Origin: Vibrio thalassae
GTDB taxonomy: Bacteria; Pseudomonadota; Gammaproteobacteria; Enterobacterales; Vibrionaceae
Assembly: GCF_900089835.1 (NCBI RefSeq)
Contig: NZ_OANU01000141.1
Coordinates: 1 to 44,905, forward strand
DNA length: 44,905 nt
Direction: 5' to 3'
Positions 17,629-26,436 of the stretch are shown piece after piece. Made by a program: the position numbers and the translations under genes. Under the pieces are notes generated by a model. The model was not told the DNA's origin, did not search any database, and saw only the letters and a program-made list of their open reading frames with translations. Position 1 is the stretch's first letter. Every line of letters begins with the position of its first letter.

Positions 17629-18186
17629 TTAGAATCCAGGATCCCAGTCAACTTCGATCCGTTGAGCTTCGCGATCAACTTTTTTGATCACCTGCTCTTC
17701 AAGGTACGGTATCAACCGTTCCTTTTGCCCAAAAGCATCTTTCAGATTTGCTTTCACAACCAGAACATCGTTCGAACCCGTTTCCAACATGTCGGTTACT
17801 TCACCTAGGTCGTAACCTTTTGTGGTCACTACTTTCATGCCGAACAATTCGCGCCAGTAGAACTCATCTTCTGACAGTTCAGGAAGCACAGCTGGATCAA
17901 TTGCAATTTCAAAGTTAGTCAGTAGGTGAGCTTCTTCACGAACCTCAAGACCTTCTAGTTTACACACCATACCTTTGTTATGGCGCTTCCAACTTTCAAC
18001 TTTTAATTCAACCCATTCGCCCTTTTGACTAATGTACCAAGGACTGTAATCGAAAATACTTTCAGGATTGTCTGTGTAGGTAAACACTTTAAGCCATCCG
18101 CGAATGCCATAAGTAGAACCAAATTTACCTACAACAATTCTTTCGGGATTATTGCTCATAGCGTCTTTACCTTTCATCGACGACAT
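17629..18186 (-). CDS. rimM: Ribosome maturation factor RimM
   Basis: This is a 16S rRNA processing factor that binds S19 in the 30S head. The RimM N-terminal beta-barrel begins with IVVGKFGSTYGIRGWLKV, and a PRC-barrel domain follows (FYWRELFGMKVVTTKGYDLG). The frame gives 185 residues from 18186. The shorter starts at 18177 and 18159 are also possible, since the first residues (MSSMKGKDAMSNNPE) are not conserved. It lies 20 bp after rpsP and 34 bp before trmD. Confidence 0.94.
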   Translation of the reverse strand: MSSMKGKDAMSNNPERIVVGKFGSTYGIRGWLKVFTYTDNPESIFDYSPWYISQKGEWVELKVESWKRHNKGMVCKLEGLEVREEAHLLTNFEIAIDPAVLPELSEDEFYWRELFGMKVVTTKGYDLGEVTDMLETGSNDVLVVKANLKDAFGQKERLIPYLEEQVIKKVDREAQRIEVDWDPGF

Positions 18187-18206
18187 ACTGCTAACTAAAC
18201 TAACAA

Positions 18207-18455
18207 TTAAGCCGCTTTTTGAGCGTCTTTAACTAGCTTAGCAACACGGTCAGATACAGATGCGCCTTGACCAACCCAGTGGTTAACGCGATCTAGGTCT
18301 AGACGTAGACCTTCTTCTTGACCAGTAGCAGTAGGGTTAAAGAAACCCACTTTCTCGATGAAACGGCCAGTCGCTGCATTGCGGCTGTCCGCTACTACGA
18401 TTTGATAGAATGGACGCTTCTTAGCGCCGTGACGTGCCAAACGAATGGTTACCAT
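18207..18455 (-). CDS. rpsP: 30S ribosomal protein S16
   Basis: The 82-residue protein begins MVTIRLARHGAKKRPFYQIV, the diagnostic start of S16. It assembles early on the 5' domain of 16S rRNA. It is the first gene of rpsP-rimM-trmD-rplS. The region before it has two hairpins that could terminate or attenuate transcription. The C-terminus ends in Ala-Ala. Confidence 0.97.
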   Translation of the reverse strand: MVTIRLARHGAKKRPFYQIVVADSRNAATGRFIEKVGFFNPTATGQEEGLRLDLDRVNHWVGQGASVSDRVAKLVKDAQKAA

Positions 18456-18475
18456 ATCGTCCTCTTTGCTTTCTC

Positions 18476-18528
18476 AATAATAAAAATGACCTCAGAAGTG
18501 TTTCTCTAATGAGCAACCTGAGGTCTCG
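18476..18528 (-). promoter_or_regulatory. rpsP leader hairpin, candidate attenuator
   Basis: Read on the minus strand, GACCTCAG (18525-18518) pairs with CTGAGGTC (18495-18488) across a 22-nt loop. An AT-rich stretch ATTTTTATTATT follows, and the rpsP ribosome site comes about 20 bp later. This has the shape of a transcription attenuator or ribosomal-protein autoregulation leader. The loop is large and the stem is only 8 bp, so the function is a guess. Confidence 0.4.
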
Positions 18529-18534
18529 TGCCAA

Positions 18535-18572
18535 AATAAAGCCCCGGAATTTTACTCTTATTCCGAGGCATT
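18535..18572 (-). terminator. Terminator after ffh
   Basis: On the minus strand a 9-bp stem with one G-T wobble (CCTCGGAAT at 18569-18561 and ATTCCGGGG at 18551-18543) is followed by CTTTATTTT. It lies about 110 bp after the ffh stop and ends the ffh transcript before the rpsP leader. Confidence 0.7.
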
Positions 18573-18676
18573 GCAAGGGGTTTAGCTATTTTTTCACCAG
18601 TTTTTGGCGAGCATTTCTCGTGTGACGCAGATAACAGTTTGAAACTTAAGGAACTGAAACCTGACTCAATATACGA

Positions 18677-20056
18677 CTATCGACCAAACGGATTAAAGCC
18701 GCCGCCACCCATACCACCCATCATGCCTTGCATGTTACGCATCATTCCGCGCATGCCACCTTTCTGCATCTTCTTCATCATCTTTTGCATCTGAGTGAAT
18801 TGTTTCAGTAAGCGGTTAACATCTTGCACTTGGGTGCCAGAACCTGCAGCAATACGCTTTTTTCGAGAACCTTTAATCAGCTCTGGACGTTGACGCTCTT
18901 TCATTGTCATTGAGTTGATGATGGCTTCCATCTGCTTAAACATCTTGTCGTCGACTTTGTCTTTCACGTTGGCAGGTAGGTTAGACATGCCCGGTAGCTT
19001 GTCCATCATTCCCATCATACCGCCCATATTCTGCATCTGACCAAGTTGCTCACGGAAATCTTCTAGGTCGAAACCTTTCTTCTCCTTGAACTTCTTCGCC
19101 ATCTTTTCTGCTTTATCGGTATCAACATTACGTTGTAAATCTTCGATAAGAGAGAGAACGTCACCCATACCCAAGATACGTGATGCAACGCGATCTGGGT
19201 GGAAAGGTTCTAGTGCGTCGGTTTTTTCACCCACACCCAAGAATTTAACTGGTTTACCCGTAATATGACGAACAGAAAGCGCCGCACCACCACGAGCATC
19301 GCCGTCGACTTTCGTTAAGATAACACCAGTTAACGGCAGCGCATCACCAAACGCCTTTGCTGTGTTCGCCGCATCCTGACCTGTCATCGCATCGACAACA
19401 AACAGTGTTTCCACTGGGTTGATGGCGGAGTGAAGATCTTTAATCTCATCCATCATCTCATGGTCAACCGCTAAACGACCCGCGGTATCGACAATCAATA
19501 CGTCATAGAATTTTTTCTTCGCATGATCAATAGCAGCATTGGCAATATCAATTGGCTTTTGATCTGCTGATGAAGGGAAGAAATCAACGCCAATATCGGT
19601 AGCCAATGTTTCTAGCTGTTTGATCGCTGCTGGACGATAAACGTCGGCAGATACAACCAGAACTTTCTTCTTATCACGCTCATGCAACAGTTTAGAAAGC
19701 TTACCGACACTGGTTGTTTTACCCGCACCTTGCAGACCAGCCATCAAGATAACCGCAGGCGGCTGTGCCGCTAAGTCCAGCGCTTCGTTGGACTCACCCA
19801 TCACTGACTCAAGCTCGGCTTGAACGATCTTGATGAACTCTTGGCCCGGAGTTAGGGATTTAGAGACTTCGACACCAACGGCACGTTCTTTTACGCCTTT
19901 GATGAAATCTCGAACCACTGGCAGAGCAACGTCGGCTTCTAAAAGCGCCATACGAACTTCGCGCAATGTATCTTTAATGTTGTCGTCGGTCAGACGACCT
20001 TTACCGCTGATATTCTTCAGCGTTTTGGATAGACGATCCGTTAAATTCTCAAACAT
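18677..20056 (-). CDS. ffh: Signal recognition particle GTPase Ffh
   Basis: The protein binds 4.5S RNA and targets inner-membrane proteins co-translationally to FtsY. The start at 20056 (MFENLTDRLSKTLKNI) gives 459 residues. The frame is open 10 codons further, but the family begins here. The N domain is followed by the G domain with GLQGAGKTT (residues 107-115), DTAGR and TKVDGDARGGA. A methionine-rich M domain follows, ending in Met/Gly-rich sequence (GGMRGMMRNMQGMMGGMGGG). It is divergent from ypjD, the usual gammaproteobacterial arrangement. Confidence 0.97.
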   Translation of the reverse strand: MFENLTDRLSKTLKNISGKGRLTDDNIKDTLREVRMALLEADVALPVVRDFIKGVKERAVGVEVSKSLTPGQEFIKIVQAELESVMGESNEALDLAAQPPAVILMAGLQGAGKTTSVGKLSKLLHERDKKKVLVVSADVYRPAAIKQLETLATDIGVDFFPSSADQKPIDIANAAIDHAKKKFYDVLIVDTAGRLAVDHEMMDEIKDLHSAINPVETLFVVDAMTGQDAANTAKAFGDALPLTGVILTKVDGDARGGAALSVRHITGKPVKFLGVGEKTDALEPFHPDRVASRILGMGDVLSLIEDLQRNVDTDKAEKMAKKFKEKKGFDLEDFREQLGQMQNMGGMMGMMDKLPGMSNLPANVKDKVDDKMFKQMEAIINSMTMKERQRPELIKGSRKKRIAAGSGTQVQDVNRLLKQFTQMQKMMKKMQKGGMRGMMRNMQGMMGGMGGGGFNPFGR

Positions 20057-20228
20057 TTCTTTCTCTTCGCTGTAAATTGCGATCAATTCTTATGAGTATA
20101 CCTTAGCCAGCAGTGAGAGTCATACCTAACAAGATCAAATACGGGTCAATACTTTTTACTTCTGAGATGGCTCATTGAGGCGATGCAAGGTATAATTCCT
20201 GCTCTAAGCAATCGATTTTTTAGGAAAA

Positions 20229-21023
20229 ATGGACAGTTTAATCGCAATTGCCGCCGCCATTCTTTATGTGCTTGCCATCGCAACTATTATCCCAGGCTTG
20301 GTTCATCAGGTAGGGATCCGTACAAAAACTGTTCTCGTCAGTGCGGTTTTAGCGCTCGCATTCCACGCTTGGTTACTCAGCGATCTCATTTTAGGTGGCA
20401 CGGGTCAAAACCTAAGTATCTTAAACGTGGCTTCTTTGATTGGCTTTATCATCTCGCTAGTCATGAGCATTGCCATGCTTAAAACGCGAATTTGGTTCTT
20501 ATTGCCCGTCGTGTATGGTTTTGCCGCTATCAACCTTTCCGCTGCGGCTTTCGTTCCCACTGCGTTTATCACCCACTTAGAGCACAACCCAAAACTGCTA
20601 ATTCATATTTCGTTAGCACTTTTCTCCTATTCTACGCTCTCAATTGGTGCACTTTATGCGATTCAATTAGCCTGGCTAGACCATAAGCTTAAGAATAAGA
20701 AAGCCCTGACCATAAATCCTAATCTTCCACCTTTAATGATGGTGGAAAGGCAGCTTTTCAAGATCATTTTGATTGGCACTGGTCTACTTACCGCCACACT
20801 TTTTACCGGTTTTGTGTTTGTACAAGATATATTTGCTCAAGGTAAAGCTCACAAAGGTGTACTTTCTTTCTTGGCTTGGATTATCTACTCAATATTGCTT
20901 TGGGGACATTACCGTAAAGGCTGGCGCGGAAAAAAGGTGACATGGTTTGCCGTAGCAGGTGCAACATTACTTACTCTGGCCTATTTCGGCAGCCGCTTCG
21001 TGAGAGAGATTATTCTAAGTTAA
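20229..21023 (+). CDS. ypjD: Inner-membrane protein YpjD, CcsA/cytochrome c assembly family
   Basis: The 264-residue membrane protein has about eight hydrophobic segments and belongs to the CytC_asm (CcsA/CcmF-related) family. It lacks a clear tryptophan-rich WWD haem-handling segment, so it should not be called a cytochrome c synthetase. The gene is divergent from ffh and followed by the CNNM-family gene, as in E. coli (ffh, ypjD, yfjD). Work in enterobacteria links this pair to Mg2+/Co2+ sensitivity, so a role with the downstream protein is plausible but not shown here. Confidence 0.85.
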   Translation: MDSLIAIAAAILYVLAIATIIPGLVHQVGIRTKTVLVSAVLALAFHAWLLSDLILGGTGQNLSILNVASLIGFIISLVMSIAMLKTRIWFLLPVVYGFAAINLSAAAFVPTAFITHLEHNPKLLIHISLALFSYSTLSIGALYAIQLAWLDHKLKNKKALTINPNLPPLMMVERQLFKIILIGTGLLTATLFTGFVFVQDIFAQGKAHKGVLSFLAWIIYSILLWGHYRKGWRGKKVTWFAVAGATLLTLAYFGSRFVREIILS

Positions 21024-21124
21024 CGGACTAGCCATGTTCTTAGCACATTACGAATGTCGCGTTGACAACACGGTATAAATGGTTCATTAATTAACCAGCT
21101 ATTAACTAAAGGAATTTTGACGTT

Positions 21125-22393
21125 TTGGATGACATTTCGACCGGTATTTTGTTTGCAATCCTTGCAGGTCTAATTGTAATTTCCGGCTACTTCTCCGGCT
21201 CAGAGACAGGGATGATGTCTCTGAACCGCTACCGACTTAAACACCTTTCTAAGACAGGCCACAAAGGCGCGAAGCGCGTTGAGCGCTTGCTCAATCGACC
21301 CGATAGGCTGATTGGCTTAATCCTTATCGGAAATAACCTGGTTAATATTCTAGCTTCCGCCATTGCGACCGTGATTGGTTTGCGTCTTTATGGCGACATA
21401 GGTGTTGCTATTGCGACAGGTGTACTCACTTTGGTTATTTTGGTCTTTGCTGAGGTCACACCAAAGACACTCGCCGCATTGTATCCAGAACGCGTTTCTT
21501 TTATGAGCAGTATCCTTCTTACCATTTTGATGAAGGTATTGTCGCCATTAGTTGTGTTAGTGAACTTCATCACCAACGGTTTCATTCGACTACTCGGCAT
21601 TCGTGTTAACCATGATGATGAGGACCACCTTAGCTCTGAAGAATTACGCACGGTCGTAAATGAAGCGGGCTCACTCATACCTCGACGCCACCAAGACATG
21701 CTGATCTCCATCCTAGATCTTGAGCATGTGACCGTGAACGACATTATGATTCCACGTAATGAAATTACCGGCATCAACATCAATGATGATTGGAAGTCGA
21801 TTGTCCGCCAGTTAACCCACTCACCACATGGCCGAGTCGTTCTTTATCGTGATCAGATTGATGAAGTCGTCGGAATGCTGCGTCTACGTGAATCTTATCG
21901 ATTGATGTTGGAGAAGAATGAGTTTACTAAAGAAACGCTACTTCGTAGTGCTGATGAAGTTTACTTTATTCCAGAAGGTACGCCCCTCAATGTCCAGATG
22001 CTAAAGTTTCAACGCAATAAAGAGCGCATTGGACTGATTGTAGATGAATATGGTGATATTAATGGATTAGTGACACTTGAAGATATTCTCGAAGAGATCG
22101 TGGGTGAGTTCACTACTTCAATGGCACCAACACTGTCTGACGAGATTACCCCTCAAGGTGATGGTAGCTTCTTAATTGAAGGGAGCGCGAACATTCGAGA
22201 CATTAATAAGGGATTAAAATGGACCCTGCCTACCGACGGCCCAAGGACATTAAATGGTTTGATGTTAGAGTACTTAGAGGAAATACCGGAGAGCCACCTA
22301 AGTGTGCACGTTGCCGGTCATCAGATGGAAATTGTCGAACTGGAAGAGAACCGTATTAAGATGGTTAAAGTCTTTCCCAAGAGTAAAAAATAA
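21125..22393 (+). CDS. yfjD: CNNM/CorB-type membrane protein (DUF21, CBS pair, CorC_HlyC)
   Basis: The 422-residue protein has an N-terminal DUF21 membrane domain (residues 1-185, with YFSGSETGMMSLNRYRLKHL), then a CBS pair (VNDIMIPRNEITGI and the second copy with GLIVDEYGDINGLVTLEDIL) and a C-terminal CorC_HlyC transporter-associated domain. The family is tied to Mg2+/Co2+ export or resistance. Old annotations as hemolysin are misleading. The start is a TTG at 21125, 11 bp after an AAAGGA ribosome site. No ATG or GTG in frame gives the full DUF21 start. It lies 101 bp after ypjD and ends at a strong terminator shared with metH. Confidence 0.9.
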   Translation: MDDISTGILFAILAGLIVISGYFSGSETGMMSLNRYRLKHLSKTGHKGAKRVERLLNRPDRLIGLILIGNNLVNILASAIATVIGLRLYGDIGVAIATGVLTLVILVFAEVTPKTLAALYPERVSFMSSILLTILMKVLSPLVVLVNFITNGFIRLLGIRVNHDDEDHLSSEELRTVVNEAGSLIPRRHQDMLISILDLEHVTVNDIMIPRNEITGININDDWKSIVRQLTHSPHGRVVLYRDQIDEVVGMLRLRESYRLMLEKNEFTKETLLRSADEVYFIPEGTPLNVQMLKFQRNKERIGLIVDEYGDINGLVTLEDILEEIVGEFTTSMAPTLSDEITPQGDGSFLIEGSANIRDINKGLKWTLPTDGPRTLNGLMLEYLEEIPESHLSVHVAGHQMEIVELEENRIKMVKVFPKSKK

Positions 22394-22404
22394 CGAATCT
22401 ACTC

Positions 22405-22441
22405 GAAAAAACGGCACCCAACCCAAGGGTGCCGTTTTTTT
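22405..22441. terminator. Bidirectional terminator between yfjD and metH
   Basis: A 9-bp stem (ACGGCACCC at 22411-22419 and GGGTGCCGT at 22427-22435) has a 7-nt loop, an A-run on the left and seven T on the right. It serves the converging yfjD and metH genes. Confidence 0.9.
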
Positions 22442-22459
22442 ATCTGCGGAGCAAGCAGC

Positions 22460-25400
22460 CTAGTTGATATTTGGCCCCAACCACTTCTCAGCTTCCGTTT
22501 GATCCCAGCCTTTACGATCCGCATAGCTGTCTACCTGATCTTGCTGAATCTGGGCAATAGCAAAGTATCGAGAATCAGGGTGTGAGAAATACCACCCGGA
22601 TACAGAAGCACCTGGCCACATCGCATAACTCGAAGTCAGCAACATACCAATGGTTTGCTCAACCTCGAGTAGCTCCCACAACGCGCCTTTTTCCGTGTGC
22701 TCTGGACAGGCTGGGTAACCTGGAGCTGGTCGAATACCTTGGTACTTTTCACGAATCAGATCGTCATTAGACAGAGCTTCATCTGCCGAATAACCCCAAA
22801 TCTCTTTGCGAACTTTCTCATGCATATATTCTGCAAACGCTTCTGCCAAACGGTCGGCAACCGCTTGAATCATGATCGCATTGTAGTCATCACCTTGAGC
22901 TTTGTACTCATCAGCCAGTTCACGCTCACCAATTCCACCAGTTACCGCAAAAGCGCCAATCCAATCTTGCTTGCCCGTTTCTTTTGGCGCGACATAATCA
23001 GAGAGACAATAGTTAAAACCTTTCGGCTTTTCTGTTTGTTGACGTAAGTTGTGCAGTACTTTATGCACTTCAGTGCGAGTTTCGTCCGTGTACACTTCAA
23101 TGTCATCGCCCACGGATGCCGCAGGGAACAGAGCACACATGCCACTCGCTTTTAGCAAACCTTCACGCTCAACTCGGTCTAACAACTCATTGGCATCATG
23201 AAACAGTCGCTTCGCTTCTTCCCCTACCTCTTCATGTTCTAATATTGCTGGATACTTGCCCACCAGCGACCAAGTCATAAAGAAAGGTGTCCAATCGATA
23301 TAGTGTCTTAGTGTGGCGACCTCAAAGTTCTCAAATACATGCACGCCCGGCTTCACTGGAGCCGGTGGCGTATAGTTTTGCCAATCGATAGCCACTTTAT
23401 TCGCTCTTGCTTCTTCGAGCGTGACAGGTTTGGTTCTCGGCTTTTTACGGTTGTGCTGATCGCGCACCCGTTCATAATCAATATCAAGCTTTTCAATAAA
23501 GGCCGGTTTAAGCTCTTTAGACAACAGTGAAGTACAAACACCTACTGCACGAGAGGCGTTATTCACGTATACCACAGGCTCGCTGTAGTTCTGTTCGATT
23601 TTCACTGCCGTATGCGCTTTCGAAGTCGTTGCTCCGCCTATCAATAGCGGTAGAGTGAAGCCTTGACGCTCCATCTCTTTTGCCACATGGACCATCTCAT
23701 CAAGAGACGGAGTAATCAGTCCAGAAAGACCTATGATATCCACGTTCTCTTCTTTAGCGACCTTAAGAATCGTTTCACACGGCACCATCACGCCTAGATC
23801 AATGATTTCGTAGTTGTTACATTGCAGCACAACCCCAACGATGTTCTTACCGATATCGTGTACATCGCCTTTTACGGTCGCCAGTAAGATCTTGCCGTTT
23901 GAAGAGCCGGCTTGTTTTTCTGCATTAATAAATGGCTCTAGATGGGCAACCGCCTGCTTCATAACACGAGCGGATTTTACTACCTGAGGTAAGAACATTT
24001 TGCCTTCACCAAACAAGTCACCCACCACGTTCATGCCATCCATTAATGGCCCTTCAATGACTTCTAGAGGTTTAGACGCATTCAAACGCGCCTCTTCGGT
24101 ATCTTCAACAATAAACTCAGTGATACCTTTTACCAAAGCGTGCTCTAAACGCTTTGAAACCGGCCAAGTACGCCATTCAAGGGCACTTGCATCCTCTTCC
24201 TTACCAACGCCCTTGTCAGCATATTCAGCAGCCATCTCAAGCAGTCTTTCAGTACCATCATCGCGACGATTAAGTACGACATCCTCAACCGCTTCGCGCA
24301 ATTTCTCAGGCACATTGTCATAAATCTCTAGCTGACCGGCATTGACGATCCCCATGTCCATACCATTTTTAAAGCAGTGATAAAGGAACACGGCGTGAAT
24401 GGCTTCGCGGACATAGTTGTTACCGCGGAAAGAGAACGACACGTTAGACACACCACCAGAAATCATGGCATGTGGCAGGTCACGCTTGATATCAGCGACA
24501 GCTTCAATAAAGTCCACAGCGTAGTTGTTGTGCTCTTCAATACCTGTCGCCACAGCAAAGATGTTAGGGTCAAAAATGATATCTTCAGGAGGGAAGCCTA
24601 CTTCATCAACAAGAATATTGTAGGCATTGGTACAGATTTCTAGCTTGCGCTCACGCGTTTCTGCTTGGCCTATTTCATCAAACGCCATTACGATAACGGC
24701 TGCGCCATAACGTCTGATCAGTTTCGCTTGCTCGACAAATTTCTCTTTGCCTTCTTTCATGGAAATCGAGTTAACGATGCCTTTACCTTGAATACACTTC
24801 AGGCCAGCTTCAATCACTTCCCATTTTGAAGAGTCAACCATGATTGGTACTTTAGAGATTTCTGGTTCAGAAGCGCACAGGTTTAAAAAGCGAACCATGC
24901 ATGCCTCAGCGTCAAGCATGCCCTCATCCATATTGATATCGATGATCTGCGCGCCATTTTCGACTTGCTGACGAGCGACTTCTAATGCCTCGTCATATTG
25001 CTCTTCTTTGATAAGGCGCTTAAATCGTGCAGAGCCGGTTACATTAGTACGTTCACCAACGTTGATAAATAAAGACTCTTTCTCAATCGTCAGTGGCTCT
25101 AGCCCTGATAATCGACACGCCACAGGTAGTTCAGGTAAAGGGCGAGGAGTGACGCCTTCAACGGCGTTGGCCATTTGACGAATATGCTCTGGTGTCGTGC
25201 CACAACAGCCACCAACAAGGTTCAAGAAACCACTGCGCGCCCACTCACCAATGTGTTCTGCCATGTCTTCTGGCGACAAGTCATATTCACCAAAAGCATT
25301 AGGCAAACCCGCGTTAGGGTGCGCTGACACAAAGCTCTCGCTAATACGCGACATTTCTTCAACGTACTGTCTAAGTTCATCAGGACCGAGGGCACAGTTT

Positions 25401-26137
25401 AAGCCAAAGGAAAGCGGCCTTACGTGGCGTAACGCGTTGTAGAAAGCTTCTGTTGTTTGACCTGAAAGCGTTCGGCCTGATGCATCGGTAATGGTTCCCG
25501 AAATCATCACTGGCAGTTCATAGCCAAGCTCTTCAAATACAGTTTCAACGGCAAAAGCACACGCTTTGGCATTGAGCGTATCGAAGATAGTTTCGATAAG
25601 GATAAGGTCTGAGCCGCCTTTAATCAGTGCATGTGTTGACTCTGAATACGCCTCGACCAATTCATCAAACGTGACATTACGGTGCCCGGGATCATTCACA
25701 TCAGGAGAAATCGAACACGTTCGGTTAGTTGGGCCGAGTACACCAGCAACATATCGTGGTCGGTCTGGTGTTTTAGCGGTCCATTCATCGGCAGCTTGCC
25801 GAGCCAATTTTGCCGCTTGGTAGTTAATTTCCTCGCTCAGCGACTCCATGTCATAGTCGGCCATCGCAATCGTGGTAGCGTTGAAGGTATTGGTTTCTAG
25901 GATATCTGCGCCAGCTTCCAAATAAGCGCTATGGATCTCTTTAATAAGGGCTGGCTGGGTCAACACTAAAAGATCGTTATTTCCCTTCAGATCACTCGGC
26001 CAGTCCGCAAAGCGCTCACCTCGGTAGTCTTGTTCTTCAAGTTTATAACCCTGAATCATGGTGCCCATACCACCATCAATCAGTAAAATTCTTTGCCTTA
26101 ACTGACGCTCTATTTGTTGTCTTACGTTACTTCCCAC
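22460..26137 (-). CDS. metH: Cobalamin-dependent methionine synthase
   Basis: The 1225-residue enzyme transfers the methyl group of 5-methyltetrahydrofolate to homocysteine via cobalamin. All four modules are visible. The homocysteine domain has Zn ligands in LNCALG and GGCCGTTPEHI (Cys311, Cys312). The folate domain has NVGERTNVTGSARF. The cobalamin domain has DVHDIGKNIVGVVLQC, with the cobalt-ligand His760, and GLSGLITPSLDEM. The C-terminal AdoMet reactivation domain has RPAPGYPACPEH. The length matches E. coli MetH (1227). The upstream region carries a met-box cluster, indicating MetJ repression. It diverges from the nhaP-type gene. Confidence 0.97.
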   Translation of the reverse strand: MGSNVRQQIERQLRQRILLIDGGMGTMIQGYKLEEQDYRGERFADWPSDLKGNNDLLVLTQPALIKEIHSAYLEAGADILETNTFNATTIAMADYDMESLSEEINYQAAKLARQAADEWTAKTPDRPRYVAGVLGPTNRTCSISPDVNDPGHRNVTFDELVEAYSESTHALIKGGSDLILIETIFDTLNAKACAFAVETVFEELGYELPVMISGTITDASGRTLSGQTTEAFYNALRHVRPLSFGLNCALGPDELRQYVEEMSRISESFVSAHPNAGLPNAFGEYDLSPEDMAEHIGEWARSGFLNLVGGCCGTTPEHIRQMANAVEGVTPRPLPELPVACRLSGLEPLTIEKESLFINVGERTNVTGSARFKRLIKEEQYDEALEVARQQVENGAQIIDINMDEGMLDAEACMVRFLNLCASEPEISKVPIMVDSSKWEVIEAGLKCIQGKGIVNSISMKEGKEKFVEQAKLIRRYGAAVIVMAFDEIGQAETRERKLEICTNAYNILVDEVGFPPEDIIFDPNIFAVATGIEEHNNYAVDFIEAVADIKRDLPHAMISGGVSNVSFSFRGNNYVREAIHAVFLYHCFKNGMDMGIVNAGQLEIYDNVPEKLREAVEDVVLNRRDDGTERLLEMAAEYADKGVGKEEDASALEWRTWPVSKRLEHALVKGITEFIVEDTEEARLNASKPLEVIEGPLMDGMNVVGDLFGEGKMFLPQVVKSARVMKQAVAHLEPFINAEKQAGSSNGKILLATVKGDVHDIGKNIVGVVLQCNNYEIIDLGVMVPCETILKVAKEENVDIIGLSGLITPSLDEMVHVAKEMERQGFTLPLLIGGATTSKAHTAVKIEQNYSEPVVYVNNASRAVGVCTSLLSKELKPAFIEKLDIDYERVRDQHNRKKPRTKPVTLEEARANKVAIDWQNYTPPAPVKPGVHVFENFEVATLRHYIDWTPFFMTWSLVGKYPAILEHEEVGEEAKRLFHDANELLDRVEREGLLKASGMCALFPAASVGDDIEVYTDETRTEVHKVLHNLRQQTEKPKGFNYCLSDYVAPKETGKQDWIGAFAVTGGIGERELADEYKAQGDDYNAIMIQAVADRLAEAFAEYMHEKVRKEIWGYSADEALSNDDLIREKYQGIRPAPGYPACPEHTEKGALWELLEVEQTIGMLLTSSYAMWPGASVSGWYFSHPDSRYFAIAQIQQDQVDSYADRKGWDQTEAEKWLGPNIN

Positions 26138-26436
26138 GATACTGCCTCATTCCTTGCTTATGCCGTCATCGTATCACAGATTTTTTAGAAATCTAGACGT
26201 CTAAAAATCTTTCTAATGTCGCAACAACCAACTTAACTAACTACATAGAAGGACACAAGCCCTTCCCTATGTAGCATTTTCGAAACAATTCGGTTTTAGA
26301 AACGAGAAAAATCCACAAGTTATCGTTTTAAGCTCTAATCTATAAGCAAGAGAAATGAATTCAAAAATAGTGATTGATATTCCCGGAAGAGAAGCACAAA
26401 ATCCCATTCACATTTTTATACAAACTAGGTGGAGTG
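26138..26436. other. metH / nhaP-type divergent intergenic region
   Basis: About 300 bp without a gene. It holds the tandem met boxes near metH and presumably the promoters of both genes. I looked for a cobalamin riboswitch (B12 box) ahead of metH and did not see one. Confidence 0.6.
26187..26210. promoter_or_regulatory. MetJ operator (tandem met boxes) before metH
   Basis: Three abutting 8-mers, AGAAATCT, AGACGTCT and AAAAATCT, lie in register. The middle one is the perfect MetJ half-site consensus AGACGTCT. MetJ-AdoMet binds tandem boxes cooperatively. The cluster lies 50-73 bp upstream of the metH start, a position suitable for repression of metH. Confidence 0.88.

Noticed and set aside
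20229..21023. Calling YpjD a cytochrome c synthase subunit
   Set aside because: It has the CcsA-like membrane fold but lacks a clear WWD haem segment, and its neighbours are ffh and a CNNM protein, not ccm genes.
26138..26436. Cobalamin riboswitch ahead of metH
   Set aside because: No B12-box-like sequence was seen. The visible control element is the met-box cluster.
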